This document shows positions 26,218 to 34,882 of a DNA stretch of 64,000 bases, in pieces. Within the stretch, counting starts at the first letter, position 1. Each line of letters starts with the position of its first letter. The stretch is from Roseomonas xinghualingensis. GTDB taxonomy: Bacteria; Pseudomonadota; Alphaproteobacteria; Acetobacterales; Acetobacteraceae. A program made the translations under genes and the position numbers. The DNA is taken from the NCBI RefSeq assembly GCF_025791835.1, contig NZ_JAOXLP010000010.1:81686-145685 (forward strand). Reading direction: 5' to 3'. The notes beneath the pieces are model-generated. The model made no database searches, had not been told where the DNA came from, and saw nothing but the letters and a program-made list of their open reading frames with translations.

Positions 26218-26958
26218 ATGGCGGATCGCTATGCCGTCGTCACCGGCGCGGGGACGGGAATCGGGCGGGCGGCGGCGCAGGCGCTGCTGGCGGATGGCTG
26301 GAGCGTGGCGGTGCTCGGCCGTCGCCTGGCGCCATTGGAAGAGACCATCGCGGGCCATGCGAAGGCCTTCGCCATCAGTACGGATGTGGGCGTGCGGGAG
26401 CAGGTGGAAGCCGCCTTCGCCCAGGTGAAGGACCGCTTCGGCCGGCTGGACGTACTGTTCAACAATGCCGGGCGCGGGGCCCCCGCCGTGGATTTCGACG
26501 AGCTGTCGCATGAGGACTGGACCGGCGTGGTGGCCGCCAACCTGAACGGCAGTTTCTACTGTGCCCAGGCCGCCTACCGGATCATGAAGAACCAGTCGCC
26601 AAAGGGCGGGCGGATCATCAACAACGGTTCGATCAGCGCCCATGCGCCCCGCCCTGGTGCCGCCGCCTACACGGCGACCAAGCATGCCATCACCGGGCTG
26701 ACGAAGCAGATCAACCTGGATGGCCGCAAGCACGACATCACCTGCGGGCAGATCGATGTCGGCAATGCCGCGACGCCCATGACCGAGCGCATGGCCAAGG
26801 GCGTGCCGCAGCCGGACGGCTCGATGATGGTGGAGCCGCGGATGGATGTGCAGCATGTGGGCCGCGCCGTGGCGCATATGGCCTCGCTGCCGCTGGATGC
26901 GAACATCCCCTTCATGACCATCATGGCCACGAAGATGCCCTTCATCGGGCGCGGCTGA
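26218..26958 (+). CDS. SDR family oxidoreductase
   Basis: Short-chain dehydrogenase of 246 aa. The cofactor motif TGAGTGIGRA is at residues 10-19, NNAGRG near 82, catalytic Ser in NGSISAH near 142, and Tyr-x-x-x-Lys as YTATKHA near 155-159. An Asn is also present in the VVAANLNGSFY segment, so the catalytic tetrad is complete. A strong ribosome site (GGGGAGGGA) precedes the ATG at 26218. Monocistronic, followed by a clear hairpin terminator. The substrate is unknown. Confidence 0.88.
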   Translation: MADRYAVVTGAGTGIGRAAAQALLADGWSVAVLGRRLAPLEETIAGHAKAFAISTDVGVREQVEAAFAQVKDRFGRLDVLFNNAGRGAPAVDFDELSHEDWTGVVAANLNGSFYCAQAAYRIMKNQSPKGGRIINNGSISAHAPRPGAAAYTATKHAITGLTKQINLDGRKHDITCGQIDVGNAATPMTERMAKGVPQPDGSMMVEPRMDVQHVGRAVAHMASLPLDANIPFMTIMATKMPFIGRG

Positions 26959-26970
26959 GAACAGAGGCTG

Positions 26971-26996
26971 GCGCGCCCGCTTCGGGGCGGGCGCGC
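26971..26996. terminator. Intrinsic hairpin terminator between convergent genes
   Basis: A perfect 10-bp stem (GCGCGCCCGC / GCGGGCGCGC) with a 6-nt loop lies 13 bp after the SDR stop and 11 bp before the polyprenyl synthase stop on the other strand. A short T run (TTT) follows on the plus strand. It probably stops transcription from at least the SDR side. Confidence 0.7.
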
Positions 26997-27006
26997 GGCT
27001 TTCGCG

Positions 27007-28026
27007 CTACCTTGCGCGGGCGATGCAGAACTCGACGATGCCGGCGAGCGCGCGGCGCTCCGGCCCGTCCGGGAAGATGGCAAGGGCTTCCAATGCGCGG
27101 CTCCCGTATTCGCGGGCGCGCTCGATAGTGGCGGCCAGCGTCCCGCGCGACTGCATGAGGGCGATGGCCCTGTCCAGATCGTCCTCCGCCTGCTCGCGCT
27201 CTTCCAGCACCCGGCGCCAGAAGGCCTTCTCCTCCTCATCGGCGGAGTTGAAAGCGAGCAGGATCGGAAGGGTGATCTTGCCCTCGCGGAAGTCGTCGCC
27301 GACCGTCTTGCCAAGCGCGGCCTGGCTGGCCGAGTAGTCCAGCGCGTCATCCACCAGCTGGAATGCGACGCCGAGGGAGCGGCCATATTCGCGCAGCGCC
27401 TCGGCCTCCTCCTGCGGGCGGTCGGCCACCACGGCGCCGATCTCGGTGGCGGCGGCGAAAAGGGCGGCGGTCTTGCCCTCGATCACCTGGAGATACTGCT
27501 CCTCAGTGGTCGCGGTGTCGTTCTGCGTCACCAGCTGCAGCACCTCGCCCTCCACGATGGTGGCGGAGGCGGTGGCGAGGATGTCCAGCACGCGCACCGA
27601 GCCATCGGCCACCATCATCTGGAAGGCGCGGGCGAAGAGGAAGTCGCCGACCAGCACACTCGGCTTGTTGCCGAAGACGGCATTGGCGCTGGGGGCGCCG
27701 CGGCGGAGGGCGCTTTCGTCCACCACGTCATCATGCAGAAGCGTGGCCGTGTGGAGGAATTCCACGCAAGCGGCGAGCACAATATGGCGCTCCCCCTGGT
27801 GGCCGCAGAGCCTGGCGGCGGCCAGGGTCAGCAATGGCCGGATGCGCTTGCCTCCGGCCGCGACCAGATGGGCCGCGAGCTGCGGGATCAGCGCGACCGG
27901 GCTCTGCATCCGCTCGACGATGAGGCGGTTGCAGGCTTCGAGATCGCTTCGCACAAGCTCTGTTAGCGCTTCCAGCGCATGCTCGGGATCGCGCGCAGAG
28001 GTGACGGGCGCGGTGGTGACGCTCAC
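27007..28026 (-). CDS. ispB: Polyprenyl (octaprenyl/decaprenyl) diphosphate synthase
   Basis: Trans-isoprenyl diphosphate synthase of 339 aa. The first Asp-rich motif is LLHDDVVDES near residue 90 and the second is LVDDALDY near 220. GGKRIRPLL near 57 binds the isopentenyl diphosphate. It builds the side chain of ubiquinone. The GTG at 28026 (MSVTTAP...) is taken as the start; an ATG at 28116 is possible but would abut the divergent gene that begins there. It ends at the shared terminator. Confidence 0.86.
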   Translation of the reverse strand: MSVTTAPVTSARDPEHALEALTELVRSDLEACNRLIVERMQSPVALIPQLAAHLVAAGGKRIRPLLTLAAARLCGHQGERHIVLAACVEFLHTATLLHDDVVDESALRRGAPSANAVFGNKPSVLVGDFLFARAFQMMVADGSVRVLDILATASATIVEGEVLQLVTQNDTATTEEQYLQVIEGKTAALFAAATEIGAVVADRPQEEAEALREYGRSLGVAFQLVDDALDYSASQAALGKTVGDDFREGKITLPILLAFNSADEEEKAFWRRVLEEREQAEDDLDRAIALMQSRGTLAATIERAREYGSRALEALAIFPDGPERRALAGIVEFCIARAR

Positions 28027-28115
28027 GCGGGCATTGACCTGTCCATAGGGGGCGGCACCATAACGGCGGGGGGGATGAGCGGCAACCGCAGCGGCCCCAC
28101 CGTCAGGGGAATGCA

Positions 28116-28334
28116 ATGATCTGCGTATTGCTGTCCGAAGGCGATCCTGTCCGGCTGGGCTTCCTTCAGGCCCTGTTGCGGGATGGCGGGCTGCGCCCCC
28201 TGCTGCTGGACGCCCATATCAGTGCCGTGGAGGGACGGATCGGCGCCTTCCCCCAGCGCCTGGCCGTTCCGGAGGAGGAAGCCGCGGCCGCAGAGGCGCT
28301 TCTGCGAGAGGCTGGTGAATGGCGGGAACCCTGA
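28116..28334 (+). CDS. DUF2007 domain protein
   Basis: Small protein of 72 aa with the compact DUF2007 pattern (putative signal-transducing protein): it starts MICVLLSEGDPVRLGFLQALL and ends with an alanine/glutamate-rich helix. These proteins commonly sit next to TrmN6-like methylase and polyprenyl synthase genes, as here. Its 3' end overlaps the methylase start by 16 bp, so the two are translated together. Function unknown. Confidence 0.75.
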   Translation: MICVLLSEGDPVRLGFLQALLRDGGLRPLLLDAHISAVEGRIGAFPQRLAVPEEEAAAAEALLREAGEWREP

Positions 28335-29068
28335 TCGCCGGTGAGGTCCATACCCTGCTGGGCGGTATGGTCCGGCTGAGGCAGCCGGATCATGGGCTGC
28401 GTGCGGGGCTGGATGCCGTGATGCTGGCGGCCTCGGTCGATGCCCGGCCGGGGCAGGTGGTGCTGGATGCGGGCTGCGGGCCTGGTGGCGTGTTCCTCAG
28501 CGTGCTGGCCCGCTGCCCGGGCGTGCGCGCCGTGGCGGTGGAACGCGACCCTGTCCTGGCAGCACTGGCGAGGGAGAATGCCGCCCTGAACGGATGGGCG
28601 GAGCAGGTGGAGGTGTTGGAAGGGGATGTGGCCGATCCCCTTCTGCGGGCTCGGCTGCCCCGCTGCGATCATGCGGTGAGCAACCCGCCTTACTGGCCCG
28701 GCGGCTCCATGCCGCCCGAGGCGCTGCGGGCCGGGGCCACCCATGATGGCGGGCTGGGGCTGGAGGCCTGGGCGAGCCTGCTGGCGTCTTCGCTCAGGGG
28801 CGGCGGATGGGCGGCGATGGTCCTGCCGGCCGCCCGGCTGGATGAAGGGATTGCCGCGCTGCGCGGGGCCCGGCTGGGTGGAATCGCGCTGATGCCGCTC
28901 TGGCCGCGCGCCGGACTGGCGGCCAAGCGGGTGCTGATTCGCGCCCGCCAGGGTTCCCGCAGCCCAGCCTCAGTCCTGCCGGGACTGGTGCTGCACGGGG
29001 AGAACGGGTGGACAGATGCGGCCGATGCGGTCCTGCGGGGAGCCCTCCTACCCTGGGCTTCCGGCTGA
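28319..29068 (+). CDS. tRNA1(Val) A37 N6-methylase-like methyltransferase (TrmN6 family)
   Basis: SAM-dependent methyltransferase of 249 aa. Motif I is VLDAGCGPGGVFL near residue 50, and the adenine-N6 catalytic motif is NPPYW near 121. The N-terminus RLRQPDHGLRAGLDAVMLA is typical of the TrmN6 (YfiC) family, which methylates A37 of tRNA1(Val). The start at 28319 overlaps the DUF2007 gene. An Arg-rich C-terminal half could bind RNA. The family call is good; the exact RNA target is inferred. Confidence 0.82.
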   Translation: MAGTLIAGEVHTLLGGMVRLRQPDHGLRAGLDAVMLAASVDARPGQVVLDAGCGPGGVFLSVLARCPGVRAVAVERDPVLAALARENAALNGWAEQVEVLEGDVADPLLRARLPRCDHAVSNPPYWPGGSMPPEALRAGATHDGGLGLEAWASLLASSLRGGGWAAMVLPAARLDEGIAALRGARLGGIALMPLWPRAGLAAKRVLIRARQGSRSPASVLPGLVLHGENGWTDAADAVLRGALLPWASG

Positions 29069-29088
29069 AGCCCAGGGCGGAGTCCCGG

Positions 29089-29364
29089 CTAGTCCCGGCT
29101 CTCCGGGTGCCGCAGGAGCCAGAGCCGCTCATGGGCCGCCACGAGGCTTTCCATGTTCTTGCGGCGATTGGTGTCCGGGGAAACCGTGCGGCGGGTGATG
29201 ATCATCTCGAGGATGCGGAGCATCTCCTCGGCCACCTCGAAATCACCCTGATCGCAGGCATGATGAAAGGCTATGAGGATCTTGTCCGTCAGCCGACGCG
29301 TATGCCGGAGCCCCGCAGTCGGGCGACCCGCTGGCCTTGAACCTTCTGGCTCGTCCGCCGCCAT
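29089..29364 (-). CDS. Small conserved hypothetical protein
   Basis: Protein of 91 aa, MAADEPEGS..., with a helical middle (TDKILIAFHHACDQGDFEVA then EEMLRILEMI) that looks like a short TPR or helix-turn-helix-like repeat. It ends with AAHERLWLLRHPESRD. The start at 29364 is chosen for the ATG; an upstream ATG at 29418 adds 18 residues. No family with a known function is recognised. It converges with the methylase gene, 20 bp away. Confidence 0.55.
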   Translation of the reverse strand: MAADEPEGSRPAGRPTAGLRHTRRLTDKILIAFHHACDQGDFEVAEEMLRILEMIITRRTVSPDTNRRKNMESLVAAHERLWLLRHPESRD

Positions 29365-29653
29365 GCCGAATGCAACCTCCCCAACCCGTTCAGATGCCGC
29401 GCCGGGAGCCGGCGCCAAGCCCCCTCACCTCGGGAGCGCAGATGCAGCATAACCGCGCAGCGCGGGATCGTGAACGGGCCCACACCCGAGAACGGCAGCA
29501 AAGCGCGGGGCGTTGCAGCAAATCACTCACGGAGTGACGAGATCAAAGATGGCTCGCCGCCACCGTCGCCACACTCAAACCACTCCGTTAACGTTCATGC
29601 AATCCCTAACCAGCGCCGCAAGCGGCCACCCCATGGGTGACCGCCCGTAAGGC
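29365..29653. other. Intergenic region between nrdB and the small hypothetical gene
   Basis: 289 bp with no gene I can support. A 33-codon plus-strand reading frame (29549-29650) exists but has a poorly spaced ribosome site. No strong terminator stem was found after nrdB. Confidence 0.5.
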
Positions 29654-30721
29654 TCAGTGCCGCGGCGCCTCGCCCAACACGATCTCGCCCTGGGGTTGCG
29701 GCGAGCCGTTGAAGGCATGGTCTGCGAAGGCTTCCTCCCAGGTGCCCTGGGTCGAGGCGCGCGAGTACTCGGTCGCGCGGTTCTCGAAGAAGTTGGTGTG
29801 CTCCACCGCGTTCAACATCTCATCGAGCCAGGGCAGCGGGTTCTTCTCGATATGGTAGAGTGGCTCGAGGCCCAGCTGCTGCAGGCGGCGGTCGGCGATG
29901 AAACGGATATACTCCTTCGTCTCCGCCGCGCTCAGCCCCTCGACATCACCCATGTTGAAGGCGAGGTCGATGAAGGCGTCCTCGTGGTCCACGATGGTCG
30001 CGCAGATCAGGTAGAGATCGCGGCGCAGCTCCTCGGTCCAGATCTCCGGGTTCTCCTGCACGAAGGTGCGGAAGAGGCGGATGACGGAGAGGCAGTGCAG
30101 CGTTTCATCGCGCACGGACCAGGAGACGATCTGACCCATCCCCTTCATCTTGTTGTGGCGCGGGAAGTTCATGAGGATGGCGAAGGAGGCGAAGAGCTGC
30201 AGCCCCTCGGTAAAGGCACCGAACGCGGCCAGCGTCTTCGCGATCTCGGTCTTATTCTCGACCGAGAAGTTCTGCATGTAGTCGTACTTGTCCTTCATCT
30301 CCTTGTATTTGAGGAAGGCCGAGTACTCGAGCTCGGGCATGCCGATGGTGTCGAGGAGATGGCTGTAGGCCGCGATGTGGATCGTCTCGATGTTCGAGAA
30401 GGCCGACAGCATCATGAGCACCTCGGTCGGTTTGAATACCTGCGAGTAGTGCTTCATGTAGCAGTTGTTCACCTCGACATCCGCCTGGGTGAAGAAGCGG
30501 AAAATCTGGGTGAGAAGGTTGCGCTCGCCCTCCGTGAGGTTCTTCTGCCAGTCCTTCACGTCATCGGCCATCGGAACCTCTTCCGGCAGCCAATGGACGC
30601 GCTGCTGGGTCAACCAGGCGTCGTAAGCCCAGGGATAGCGGAAGGGCTTGTAGACGGGGTTGGCGGTCAGCAGGTCGAACTGCACAGGCAGTTCATCGGG
30701 GGAAACGGCGCCGTCGGGCAT
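29654..30721 (-). CDS. nrdB: Ribonucleoside-diphosphate reductase beta subunit (class Ia)
   Basis: Radical-generating subunit of 355 aa. Iron ligands are visible in QADVEVN (acidic), NIETIHIAAY (Glu, His), FTEGLQLF (Glu) and RDETLHC (Glu, His). The tyrosyl-radical Tyr is the last residue of ETIHIAAY, at the same spacing as Y122 of E. coli NrdB. With NrdA it makes deoxyribonucleotides aerobically. It lies about 100 bp downstream of nrdA on the same strand, so both are read from the nrdA promoter with its NrdR boxes. Confidence 0.94.
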   Translation of the reverse strand: MPDGAVSPDELPVQFDLLTANPVYKPFRYPWAYDAWLTQQRVHWLPEEVPMADDVKDWQKNLTEGERNLLTQIFRFFTQADVEVNNCYMKHYSQVFKPTEVLMMLSAFSNIETIHIAAYSHLLDTIGMPELEYSAFLKYKEMKDKYDYMQNFSVENKTEIAKTLAAFGAFTEGLQLFASFAILMNFPRHNKMKGMGQIVSWSVRDETLHCLSVIRLFRTFVQENPEIWTEELRRDLYLICATIVDHEDAFIDLAFNMGDVEGLSAAETKEYIRFIADRRLQQLGLEPLYHIEKNPLPWLDEMLNAVEHTNFFENRATEYSRASTQGTWEEAFADHAFNGSPQPQGEIVLGEAPRH

Positions 30722-30825
30722 GGCGATGATCCTGGGTGTTCGTTGGACGAGCTTGGGCGTTTCCCGGCGGGCCTCAGCCCGCCAGCCGGCACGTCAGATT
30801 GCGGCCGCCCCAAGGGGCGGTCGAA

Positions 30826-32682
30826 TCATTGACAGGCGAGGCATTCCTCGTAATCGGTGCTGTTCTGGGCCGGCGCGGCAACCAGCGGCAACGGGGCCTC
30901 CACATCATTGGCAGCGAGACCGAGCCTCGGCTGCACCGCCACCTTCTCGCTGATCGTGTCCGCACGCTGGATGGAGAGGGAGCGGCAATAGTAGAGCGAC
31001 TTGACGCCCTTCTTCCAGGCCATGAAGTGGATCTGGTGCAGGTCCCGCTTGTGGATATTGGCGGGCAGGAAGACGTTCAGAGACTGGCTCTGGCAGATAT
31101 AGGGCGTGCGATCGGCCGCATGCTCGATCACCCAGCGCTGATCCAGTTCGAAGGCAGTCTTGAAGACGTCCTTCTCCTGCTGGGTCAGGAAGTTGAGATG
31201 CTGAACCGATCCCTTGGTGACCGTGATCGAGGTCCAGGTCTCCTCATCGTCGCGACCATGCTTCGCGAGCACCTTCTGGAGGTACGGGTTGCGGACGATG
31301 AAGGAGCCCGAGAGCGTCTTGTGGTTGTAGACATTGGCCGCGATCGGCTCGATCCCCGGCGAGGCGCCGCCGCAGATGATGCTGATGCTGGCGGTGGGCG
31401 CGATCGCGATCTTGTTCGAGAAGCGCTCCATGATGCCGTATTCGGCGGCATCCGGGCAGGGTCCGCGCTCGGCGGCCAGCTCGCGGCTCGCGGCATCCGC
31501 CTGGGCGCGGATGTGCTTGAACATCTTCATGTTCCACACCTTCGCGATCACGCTCTCGAAGGGGACGTTCTGCGCCTGCAGGAAGGAGTGGAACCCCATC
31601 ACGCCGAGCCCCACGGAGCGCTCGCGCATCGCGCTGTACTTGGCCTTCACCATGGTGTCGGGCGCGGTGTCGATGAAGGACTGCAGCACATTGTCCAGGA
31701 AGCGCATCACATCCGGGATGAAGCGCGGCTCGTCCTTCCACTGGAACCAGGTCTCGAGGTTCAGGGAGGAGAGGCAGCACACCGCCGTGCGGTCGCGGCC
31801 GTGATGATCGCGGCCGGTGGGCAGGGTGATCTCGGAGCAGAGGTTGGAGGTCTTCACCTCCAGCCCGGCGAGCTTGTGGTGCTCCGGGCGATGCCGGTTC
31901 ACATGGTCGGAATAGATGATGTAGGGCTCACCCGTCTCGATCCGCGCGGTGAGCATGCGGATCCAGAGGGAACGCGCGGAGACCTTGCGGATCAGCGCGC
32001 CATCCTTCGGGCTGGTGAAGGCCCATTCCTCATCGGCCTCGACGGCCCGCATGAAGGCATCCGAGACCAGGATGCCATGGTGCAGGTTGAGCGCCTTGCG
32101 ATTCGGGTCACCGCCGGTCGGGCGGCGGATCTCGATGAACTCCTCCACCTCCGGATGCGAGATCGGCAGGTAGACAGCCGCGGAGCCGCGGCGCAGCGAG
32201 CCCTGGGAAATGGCAAGCGTCAGGCTGTCCATCACGCGGATGAAGGGCACGACACCGGAGGTCTTGCCGTTCATCCCCACCTTCTCGCCGATGGACCGCA
32301 GATTGCCCCAATAGGAGCCGATGCCGCCGCCCTTGGAGGCGAGGGCGACATTCTCGTTCCACAGTCCGACGATGGCATCGAGGCTGTCATCGGCCTCGTT
32401 CAGGAAGCAGGAGATGGGGAGGCCGCGCTTGGTGCCGCCATTGGACAGCACGGGGGTCGCCGGCATGAACCAGAGCTGGGAAATGTAGTCATAGATGCGC
32501 TGCGCATGGGCGGCATCGTCGCCATAGGCACTTGCCACACGCGCGAAGAGATCCTGGTAGGATTCCCCCGGCAGGAGATAGCGGTCGCTCAGCGTGTCCT
32601 TGCCGAAGGCGGTCAGCAACGCGTCCCGCGAGCGATCGACCTTAACCTGGCCATGGCCCTCAAGCTGGATGGCATCGAACAT
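30826..32682 (-). CDS. nrdA: Ribonucleoside-diphosphate reductase alpha subunit (class Ia)
   Basis: Catalytic subunit of 618 aa. It has the substrate-site Cys in LPISCFLNEA near residue 92, the NLCSEI motif (thiyl-radical Cys) near 278, the PTASIS loop near 425 and the C-terminal tail Cys pair in EECLACQ. It lacks a full N-terminal ATP-cone: only about 60 residues precede the RIYDYISQLWF core, so overall activity regulation by dATP is doubtful. It is shorter than E. coli NrdA (761 aa), which is common in alphaproteobacteria. Expression is probably repressed by NrdR through the two upstream boxes. Confidence 0.92.
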   Translation of the reverse strand: MFDAIQLEGHGQVKVDRSRDALLTAFGKDTLSDRYLLPGESYQDLFARVASAYGDDAAHAQRIYDYISQLWFMPATPVLSNGGTKRGLPISCFLNEADDSLDAIVGLWNENVALASKGGGIGSYWGNLRSIGEKVGMNGKTSGVVPFIRVMDSLTLAISQGSLRRGSAAVYLPISHPEVEEFIEIRRPTGGDPNRKALNLHHGILVSDAFMRAVEADEEWAFTSPKDGALIRKVSARSLWIRMLTARIETGEPYIIYSDHVNRHRPEHHKLAGLEVKTSNLCSEITLPTGRDHHGRDRTAVCCLSSLNLETWFQWKDEPRFIPDVMRFLDNVLQSFIDTAPDTMVKAKYSAMRERSVGLGVMGFHSFLQAQNVPFESVIAKVWNMKMFKHIRAQADAASRELAAERGPCPDAAEYGIMERFSNKIAIAPTASISIICGGASPGIEPIAANVYNHKTLSGSFIVRNPYLQKVLAKHGRDDEETWTSITVTKGSVQHLNFLTQQEKDVFKTAFELDQRWVIEHAADRTPYICQSQSLNVFLPANIHKRDLHQIHFMAWKKGVKSLYYCRSLSIQRADTISEKVAVQPRLGLAANDVEAPLPLVAAPAQNSTDYEECLACQ

Positions 32683-32737
32683 CGATCAGAAACCCCTGAA
32701 TTCCCCCGTTGCGGAGGATGCCTCTGGGAGGTGGCCA

Positions 32738-32753
32738 GCACAAGATACAGCGC
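32738..32753 (-). promoter_or_regulatory. NrdR box 1
   Basis: Core CAAGATACAG (32741-32750) inside GCACAAGATACAGCGC resembles the NrdR consensus acaCwAtATaTwGtgt. It is about 57 bp upstream of the nrdA start. The second core starts exactly 32 bp away, the three-helical-turn spacing usual for paired NrdR boxes. Confidence 0.65.
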
Positions 32754-32769
32754 GGCAGCGACTGAACGA

Positions 32770-32785
32770 GCCCTATATGTAGCGG
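32770..32785 (-). promoter_or_regulatory. NrdR box 2
   Basis: Core CTATATGTAG (32773-32782) matches the NrdR consensus better than box 1. The pair with 32-bp core spacing predicts repression of nrdAB by NrdR when dATP is high. The nrdR gene itself is outside the window. Confidence 0.68.
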
Positions 32786-32826
32786 GTTGCCGTGGCGATT
32801 TCGCCACGCTGCCCCCCTTGCGCCGA

Positions 32827-32851
32827 CGACTCGCAAGATATCAGCGAGTCG
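32827..32851. repeat. 8-bp inverted repeat in the nrdA leader
   Basis: CGACTCGC and GCGAGTCG flank AAGATATCA, a perfect 8-bp stem with a 9-nt centre. The centre resembles half of an NrdR box (CAAGATAT). It could be an operator, a third degenerate NrdR site, or a terminator for the binding-protein gene upstream. Confidence 0.45.
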
Positions 32852-32985
32852 TTGGACGCCGCTCACAGTTTAACAAAACTGGCACATTGCCGTGAGGCCG
32901 AAACGCCCCCGTGATCCCCATGATCCACAGGCTCCCCAGGGCGGCGGGAGGCCGCCTCGGGGTTGAGCATGCCTGTCATGCCGCC

Positions 32986-33999
32986 TCAGCGAAGCGGCGG
33001 CGCGTACTGCAATCCGCCCTTTGTCCAGAGCGCGTTGACGCCACGCTGGATGCCGAGCGGGGTCATGTTCCGGTCCCATACCTCAGCGAAGTTGCCGACC
33101 TGGCGGACGATCTGCGCCGCCCAGTCATTGCTCATGCCCATCGCCTTCCCGAGGTCTCCGGAGCGCCCGAGGAAGCGCTGCACATCCGGGTTCGGATTAT
33201 CGGCGAAGCTGTCGATGTTGCGGCTGTTGATGCCCAGCTCCTCGGCGGTGACCATCGCGAAATGGGCCCAGCGGGCCATATCGAAGAAGCGCCAGTCCCC
33301 CTTCCGGACCGCAACGCCGAGAGGCTCCTTTGAGATGATATCGGGCAGCACGAGGAAGCGGCTGGCATTCTCGCCATGGCTGGCGCGGTATGCCGCCAGG
33401 GCCGAGGCATCGGTGGAGTAGGTGTCGCAACGGCCCGAGAGGAAGGCGGCCCGCAGCTCCTCGATATTGTCCATCACCACGGGGGTGAAGCGCATGTTGT
33501 GCGTGCGGAAATAGTCCGCGACGTTCAGCTCATTGGTGGTCCCGGGAAGGAGGCAGATCGTGGCCCCATCCAACTGGCGGGCGGAGCTGATCCCCGAATC
33601 GGTCTTCACCAGAAAGCCCTGGCCATCGAAGACATTGATGCTGGCGAAGGCGATGCCGAGCGATGCTTCCCGGGACATGCTCCAGGTCGTTACGCGTGCC
33701 AGCACATCAATCTCGCCCGATTGCAGCATGGTAAAGCGCTGGGCGGTGCTGGCCGGCACGAATCGCACCTTCCGCGCGTCACCCAGCACAGCCACGGCAA
33801 TGGCGCGGCAGGCATCGACATCGATGCCCTGCCACTCGCCCCGGCTGTCCGGATAGCCAAAGCCGGCCGAATTGGGCGTGACGCCACAGGTCATCGTGCC
33901 ACGCGCCCGGATCGCGGCCACGGTATCATTCGCTTGCTGGGCAAGTGCCGGCAGGGAGAGAAGCGCCGCCATTCCGGCGGCCAGGATTGCTTTGCGCAT
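32986..33999 (-). CDS. General L-amino-acid ABC transporter binding protein (AapJ-like)
   Basis: Periplasmic binding protein of 337 aa with a Sec signal (MRKAILAAGMAALLSLPALAQ). The mature part starts with VAAIRARGTMTCGVTPNSAG, and the GIDVDACRAIAVAVLGD segment is typical of AapJ/BztA, which bind many L-amino acids. The permease and ATPase genes (aapQMP) are not adjacent, so it is an orphan here. The ribosome site upstream of 33999 is weak but the signal peptide fixes the start. Confidence 0.85.
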   Translation of the reverse strand: MRKAILAAGMAALLSLPALAQQANDTVAAIRARGTMTCGVTPNSAGFGYPDSRGEWQGIDVDACRAIAVAVLGDARKVRFVPASTAQRFTMLQSGEIDVLARVTTWSMSREASLGIAFASINVFDGQGFLVKTDSGISSARQLDGATICLLPGTTNELNVADYFRTHNMRFTPVVMDNIEELRAAFLSGRCDTYSTDASALAAYRASHGENASRFLVLPDIISKEPLGVAVRKGDWRFFDMARWAHFAMVTAEELGINSRNIDSFADNPNPDVQRFLGRSGDLGKAMGMSNDWAAQIVRQVGNFAEVWDRNMTPLGIQRGVNALWTKGGLQYAPPLR

Positions 34000-34047
34000 G
34001 TTCGTTTCCCCAGGGAGCGCCCCCCGGTTGACGGCGGGCTGGGACCA

Positions 34048-34872
34048 TCATGGCGCTTCCCGCCCCAGCCTCCCAGAGGCGGCGCTCCCCTGCCCTATTC
34101 TAGGACTTGCGCGGCGCAACGAGGCCGAACATGGCGCCCTGGGATCACTGGCGACGATGATAAAGCTGCCTCCAGGCACCTCGGCAGGGCCGAAATGCAC
34201 AGCGCCCCCTCCGGCGGAAACCCTCCCCGCCGCGGCATCGATATCCTCAACCCCGAAATAGAAGCGCCAGGCAGGCGGTGGCCCCTCCGGCATCCGGTTC
34301 ATCACCGCGCCCAGCATCACCCCGTGATAGAGGATGAAGCGATACTCGCCCTGCTCCCCCATCGGCATCGCATCGCCCTTTTCCCACCCGAAACGCGCCA
34401 TGTAGAAATCGAGCGCGGCCGATTGGTCCGTGGTGGAAAGCTCGTTCCAGCTGCAATGGCCGGGCTGCATGGGCGCGAAGGAAGTGCTCCCCCCCTCCAC
34501 CATGCCACGCATTACATAGAAGGAGACGCCCTGGGGATCCGTGACCAGCGCGAAGCGGCCGATGCCGGGGATATCGGTGGGGGGCACATGCTGGCATCCC
34601 CCCGCCTCCAGGATCCCGGCCACTGCGGCATCGACGTCATCCACTCCGATATAACCTAGCCATTGCGGCCGCATCCCGGCACCTGCGGCATCGGGCGGGA
34701 TGGCCAGGAAGCCGGCGACCTCCGTCCCGCCCGCCACGAAGATCCGGTAACCTGGAGCGCCCGCGCCGGCACGCGACTGCCAGCCGATGACGGAGCCGTA
34801 GAACCTGGCCGCCGCCTCGGGATCGGAGGTCATCAGCTCATACCAGAGGAAGTCGCCCTGCCGGTTGCGCAT
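34048..34872 (-). CDS. VOC family (glyoxalase-like) protein with a shifted C-terminus
   Basis: Two tandem vicinal-oxygen-chelate modules, 274 aa: module 1 from DFLWYELMTSDPEAAARFY, module 2 from SWNELSTTDQSAALDFY. The start at 34872 has GAGGGG six bases upstream. The last 33 or so residues (RAPCSASLRRAS...) are arginine/serine-rich and unlike the family. Reading one base over from VASDP gives GAMFGLVAPRKS and a stop at 34100-34102, the usual ending. One G appears to be missing in the run at 34141-34143. Function unknown beyond the fold. Confidence 0.78.
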   Translation of the reverse strand: MRNRQGDFLWYELMTSDPEAAARFYGSVIGWQSRAGAGAPGYRIFVAGGTEVAGFLAIPPDAAGAGMRPQWLGYIGVDDVDAAVAGILEAGGCQHVPPTDIPGIGRFALVTDPQGVSFYVMRGMVEGGSTSFAPMQPGHCSWNELSTTDQSAALDFYMARFGWEKGDAMPMGEQGEYRFILYHGVMLGAVMNRMPEGPPPAWRFYFGVEDIDAAAGRVSAGGGAVHFGPAEVPGGSFIIVASDPRAPCSASLRRASPRIGQGSAASGRLGREAP

Positions 34873-34882
34873 GACCGGCCCC

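Larger units (their letters stand above)
32683..32985. other. nrdA upstream region
   Basis: 303 bp between nrdA (minus) and the amino-acid binding-protein gene (also minus). It holds two NrdR-box-like sites and an inverted repeat, annotated separately. No gene is seen. Confidence 0.6.

Noticed and set aside
29549..29650. 33-codon reading frame starting ATGGCTCGCCGC
   Set aside because: The nearest Shine-Dalgarno-like GGAG is about 14 bases from the ATG and no family resemblance is seen.
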